Source: Schleiferiaceae bacterium (GTDB lineage Bacteria; Bacteroidota; Bacteroidia; Flavobacteriales; Schleiferiaceae). From it: a stretch of DNA of 15,824 nucleotides. How positions within the stretch are numbered: position 1 is the stretch's first letter; each line of letters begins with the position of its first letter. Below the pieces are notes generated by a model. The model made no database searches. It was not told where the DNA came from and saw only the letters and a program-made list of their open reading frames with translations. Made by a program: the position numbers and the translations under genes. Shown piece by piece: positions 13,523 through 15,824 of the stretch. The stretch is taken from positions 1 to 15,824 of the forward strand of contig JAKMGS010000032.1 in NCBI GenBank assembly GCA_022424815.1, given 5' to 3'.

Positions 13523-14785
13523 ATGAAAAAGAGCACATGGAACATAGCCGGGATTGTTTGCGCCTTCGTCGCACTCTTCGGCTGTGCCCATGAACCGACA
13601 AATACGACGCCCATGAAAACCGCGGCAGAAATTTTAGGGAACCCGGAGTATCAGGCCATCTCTTATGGGGGCTACCGTGCGAAATCGCGTGAGGTACAGC
13701 CGACGATCCAGCAGTTGAAGAACGACATGAAGATCATGCATGCCATGGGCATTCGCGTGTTGCGGACTTACAACCTACAATTGGACCATGCCCCTAATGT
13801 TCTTCGTGGCATTCGTGAGCTGAAGCAGGAAGATCCGACCTTCGAGATGTATGTCATGCTGGGCGCCTGGATCGATTGTCAGGATGCGTGGACGGACCAC
13901 CCAAATCACAAGTTTGAGGACCCGACCAACAATGAAAGTGAGATCAGCAAGGCGGTACACTATGCCAATGAGTACCCTGATATTGTTAAGGTCATTGCCG
14001 TGGGCAATGAGGCCATGGTGCACTGGGCGTGGAGCTACTTTGTCAAGCCGGGGGTCATCCTGAAATATGTGAACTACCTGCAGGAGCTAAAAAGCATGGG
14101 CAAATTGAGTCCGGACCTTTGGATCACGAGCTCGGACAATTTCGCCTCTTGGGGCGGTGGTAGTCCAGATTACCACAATGAAGACCTCGAAGCGTTGGTC
14201 AAAGCGGTGGATTATGTTTCTATGCACACCTATCCCTTCCACGATACCCATTACAATAGTGCGTTCTGGGAGGTTCACGAGAGCACGGTGGTAAAGTCTG
14301 GTGATGATGATCGAGTGGAATTAGCCATGGATCGCGCCGTATTCTATGCGAAGAATCAGTACAACAGTGTGAAGGCTTACCTCGACAGTATTGGGGTGGA
14401 GAAGCCTGTGCACATCGGGGAGACCGGTTGGGCCAGCGTGAGTCGTGGTCTCTATGGTCCTAATGGTTCGTTTGCCGCGGATGAAGTCAAACAGGCGCTC
14501 TACTACAAGAAGATGCGTGCTTGGACAGATTCGGCGGGGATTTCATGCTTCTATTTTGAGGCCTTTGACGAGCCTTGGAAGGATCCCAATCACGAAGAAG
14601 GAAGTGAAAACAACTTTGGTCTGATCACCCTGAGCGGGCAGGCGAAGTACGCTATATGGTCTTTGGTAGACCAAGGAATTTTTGAAGGACTAATGCGCAA
14701 CGGCAACACTATTACCAAATCATTCGGTGGGGATAGTGCGGCGGTAAAAGCAACTGTATTGGTGCCTAAAACAGTGAACGAATAA
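13523..14785 (+). CDS. GH17-family glycoside hydrolase lipoprotein (putative beta-1,3-glucan-active)
   Basis: A 420-residue lipoprotein: hydrophobic core at about residues 8-19 and lipobox LFGC with cysteine 21, so it is membrane-anchored outside the cytoplasm. Residues about 45-395 form a TIM barrel of clan GH-A: YGGYRAKSRE and HAMGIRVLRTYN (beta 1 and 2), VIAVGNEAMV with Glu163 as acid/base, MHTYPFHDTHYNS, and PVHIGETGWASVS with Glu300 as nucleophile. GNEA and GETGW are typical of GH17 endo- and transglucosidases acting on beta-1,3-glucans. It lies 17 bases downstream of the phosphorylase gene and its stop overlaps the next start (TAATG). It probably trims or elongates glucan outside the cell to supply oligosaccharides. 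Transglycosylase activity is an alternative to hydrolysis. Confidence 0.88.
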   Translation: MKKSTWNIAGIVCAFVALFGCAHEPTNTTPMKTAAEILGNPEYQAISYGGYRAKSREVQPTIQQLKNDMKIMHAMGIRVLRTYNLQLDHAPNVLRGIRELKQEDPTFEMYVMLGAWIDCQDAWTDHPNHKFEDPTNNESEISKAVHYANEYPDIVKVIAVGNEAMVHWAWSYFVKPGVILKYVNYLQELKSMGKLSPDLWITSSDNFASWGGGSPDYHNEDLEALVKAVDYVSMHTYPFHDTHYNSAFWEVHESTVVKSGDDDRVELAMDRAVFYAKNQYNSVKAYLDSIGVEKPVHIGETGWASVSRGLYGPNGSFAADEVKQALYYKKMRAWTDSAGISCFYFEAFDEPWKDPNHEEGSENNFGLITLSGQAKYAIWSLVDQGIFEGLMRNGNTITKSFGGDSAAVKATVLVPKTVNE

Positions 14786-15780
14786 TGATGAAGGGATTGT
14801 ATTTACGTTTTGGCTTTTCTCTACTTGCGGCTATTTTCTTTGCCGCTTGTACAGTGGAGTCCGCGGAAGAAACGACGGTGGAACATAATGCGCCGATGTA
14901 CATGAAAGGAGTGTGCTACCATCCGGTGGCCAAGGGCGATACCATGCGCAGTTTCGACCGCATTGATGAAGACCTTGCCTTGATGGTGGATGCTGGGATG
15001 AATACTATTCGCACCTATGCCCCTATTGAAGAGGAAGAGGTGTTAGACAAGATTGCTGAGAAGGGCATGAAAGTCGTTGTGGGTTTTGGCTATAACCAGA
15101 ATGGATTTTACGACTTACTCTCAGGTTCTTACCTCGAGTATGTCGAGCGTTTCAAGGACCATGAAGCAATTTTGATGTGGGAATTGGGCAACGAGTACAA
15201 CTATCACCCGGAATGGTTTGAGGGTGATATCATGAATTGGTACACCACATTGAAGGAGGCAGTTGATGCCATCCATGCCTTGGATTCGGTGCATCCCGTG
15301 GCGACAGCGCATGGTGAGTTGCCGGATTCTGTAGCCTTTCATATGGGCGAGGAAGTGGATATGTGGGGCTTGAATGTGTACCGTTGGGATCAGCCGGCCA
15401 CCATTATCAACGAATGGAACGCCGTGAGTGATAAGCCGTTCTATTTTTCAGAGGTAGGAGCGGACAGCTACATGCGCATTGCCGATGCAGGATTTGCACA
15501 AGGCCCGAACGAGGATGCCCAAGCGGTGGCATTGGATACAATCATTGATCAAATTTTAGCAAGACAATCTGAGAACCAAGGGTTGTTATTGTTCTCGTTC
15601 ACCGATGGATGGTGGAAAGCGGGCAATCCTGATAAACAAGATATTGGCGGTTGGGCGCCAAAAAGCAGCGGGGTGCCGTATGACGGTGCGCCAAATGAAG
15701 AATATTGGGGTATTGTTGATATCGACCGACAGCCGAAAAAAGGTTGGGATGTGGTCGTGGAGCATTTTACCAAGAAATGA
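14785..15780 (+). CDS. GH-A clan TIM-barrel glycosidase lipoprotein (GH2-like)
   Basis: A 331-residue lipoprotein (lipobox FAAC, cysteine 22). The mature part opens with MYMKGVCYHPVAKGD and RIDEDLALMVDAGMNTIRTY, the start of a TIM barrel like that of the GH2 catalytic domain. Catalytic candidates are Glu137 in MWELGNEYNY (acid/base, after beta 4) and Glu223 in FYFSEVGADSY (nucleophile, beta 7). SFTDGWWKAG and EYWGIVDIDRQPKKGW are the late barrel strands typical of GH2/GH5-like proteins. There are no accessory GH2 sandwich domains, so it is a stand-alone barrel. The start ATG 14785 overlaps the GH17 stop by one base; an ATG three bases on is equally possible. Co-expression suggests a second step on the same beta-glucan. 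GH17-like is the alternative family call. Confidence 0.82.
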   Translation: MMKGLYLRFGFSLLAAIFFAACTVESAEETTVEHNAPMYMKGVCYHPVAKGDTMRSFDRIDEDLALMVDAGMNTIRTYAPIEEEEVLDKIAEKGMKVVVGFGYNQNGFYDLLSGSYLEYVERFKDHEAILMWELGNEYNYHPEWFEGDIMNWYTTLKEAVDAIHALDSVHPVATAHGELPDSVAFHMGEEVDMWGLNVYRWDQPATIINEWNAVSDKPFYFSEVGADSYMRIADAGFAQGPNEDAQAVALDTIIDQILARQSENQGLLLFSFTDGWWKAGNPDKQDIGGWAPKSSGVPYDGAPNEEYWGIVDIDRQPKKGWDVVVEHFTKK

Positions 15781-15824
15781 TGAAAAGAATTGGGCCACAT
15801 ATCAAAACTTTTTTCCAAATCCAG
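15777..15824 (+). CDS. Start of a further operon gene, cut by the window end
   Basis: ATG at 15777 overlaps the preceding stop as ATGA; a second in-frame ATG follows at 15780. The frame is open to the window end and reads MMKRIGPHIKTFFQIQ (16 residues, partial). The overlap repeats the two-ATG arrangement of the previous junction, so it is very likely a real, translationally coupled gene. The fragment is too short to name. A sugar transporter or another carbohydrate enzyme would fit the operon, but that is inference only. Confidence 0.6.
   Translation, partial: MMKRIGPHIKTFFQIQ

Overview
The window looks like a piece of a Bacteroidota chromosome, probably a marine, flavobacteria-like member. 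The signs are many lipoproteins (at least five with a clear lipobox), almost no Shine-Dalgarno sequences, matches to the Bacteroidota -7 promoter element TAnnTTTG, and an intracellular glucan phosphorylase next to GH17-type lipoproteins. No rRNA, tRNA, CRISPR array or insertion sequence was seen.

Left part (1 to about 7.6 kb, visibly AT-rich) holds envelope-related and orphan genes. In order: a lipoprotein of unknown function (7-510, +); an SGNH-hydrolase-like lipoprotein (646-1482, -); a secreted CAP-domain protein with a coiled coil and a barrel-like tail, cut in two by one in-frame amber codon (1570-2886, -); a 122-residue orphan (3155-3523, +); a VanY-type D,D-carboxypeptidase lipoprotein (3569-4282, +); a possible 55-residue ORF that may be the tail of a decayed gene (4300-4467, -); a single-pass membrane protein with an SH3b-like region and aspartate-rich loops (4579-5511, -); and a trypsin/HtrA-like protease with C-terminal TPRs (5665-7593, -).

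Middle (7.77-9.7 kb): a small three-helix membrane protein (+) whose stop lies one base from that of a convergent gene (-). That gene encodes an unusual three-domain secreted protein: SGNH hydrolase, then an NTF2/SnoaL-like fold, then DUF1684.

Right part (10.05-15.82 kb, +, visibly more GC-rich) is a tight operon: a cytoplasmic clan GH-Q glycoside phosphorylase (GH149-like, predicted beta-1,3-oligoglucan phosphorylase), a GH17 lipoprotein, a GH-A TIM-barrel lipoprotein, and the first codons of a further gene that runs off the window. The last two junctions overlap (TAATG and ATGATG), which points to translational coupling. The inferred pathway is cell-envelope cleavage of a laminarin-type beta-1,3-glucan, import of oligosaccharides, and phosphorolysis to glucose-1-phosphate.

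A recurring oddity is inverted repeats or hairpins pressed against start codons, upstream of 3569, 5511, 7773 and 10053. The strongest is a terminator-like hairpin plus seven T's ending three bases before the phosphorylase ATG. The observations I rate highest are that hairpin, the SGNH/NTF2/DUF1684 fusion, and the amber-interrupted CAP gene.
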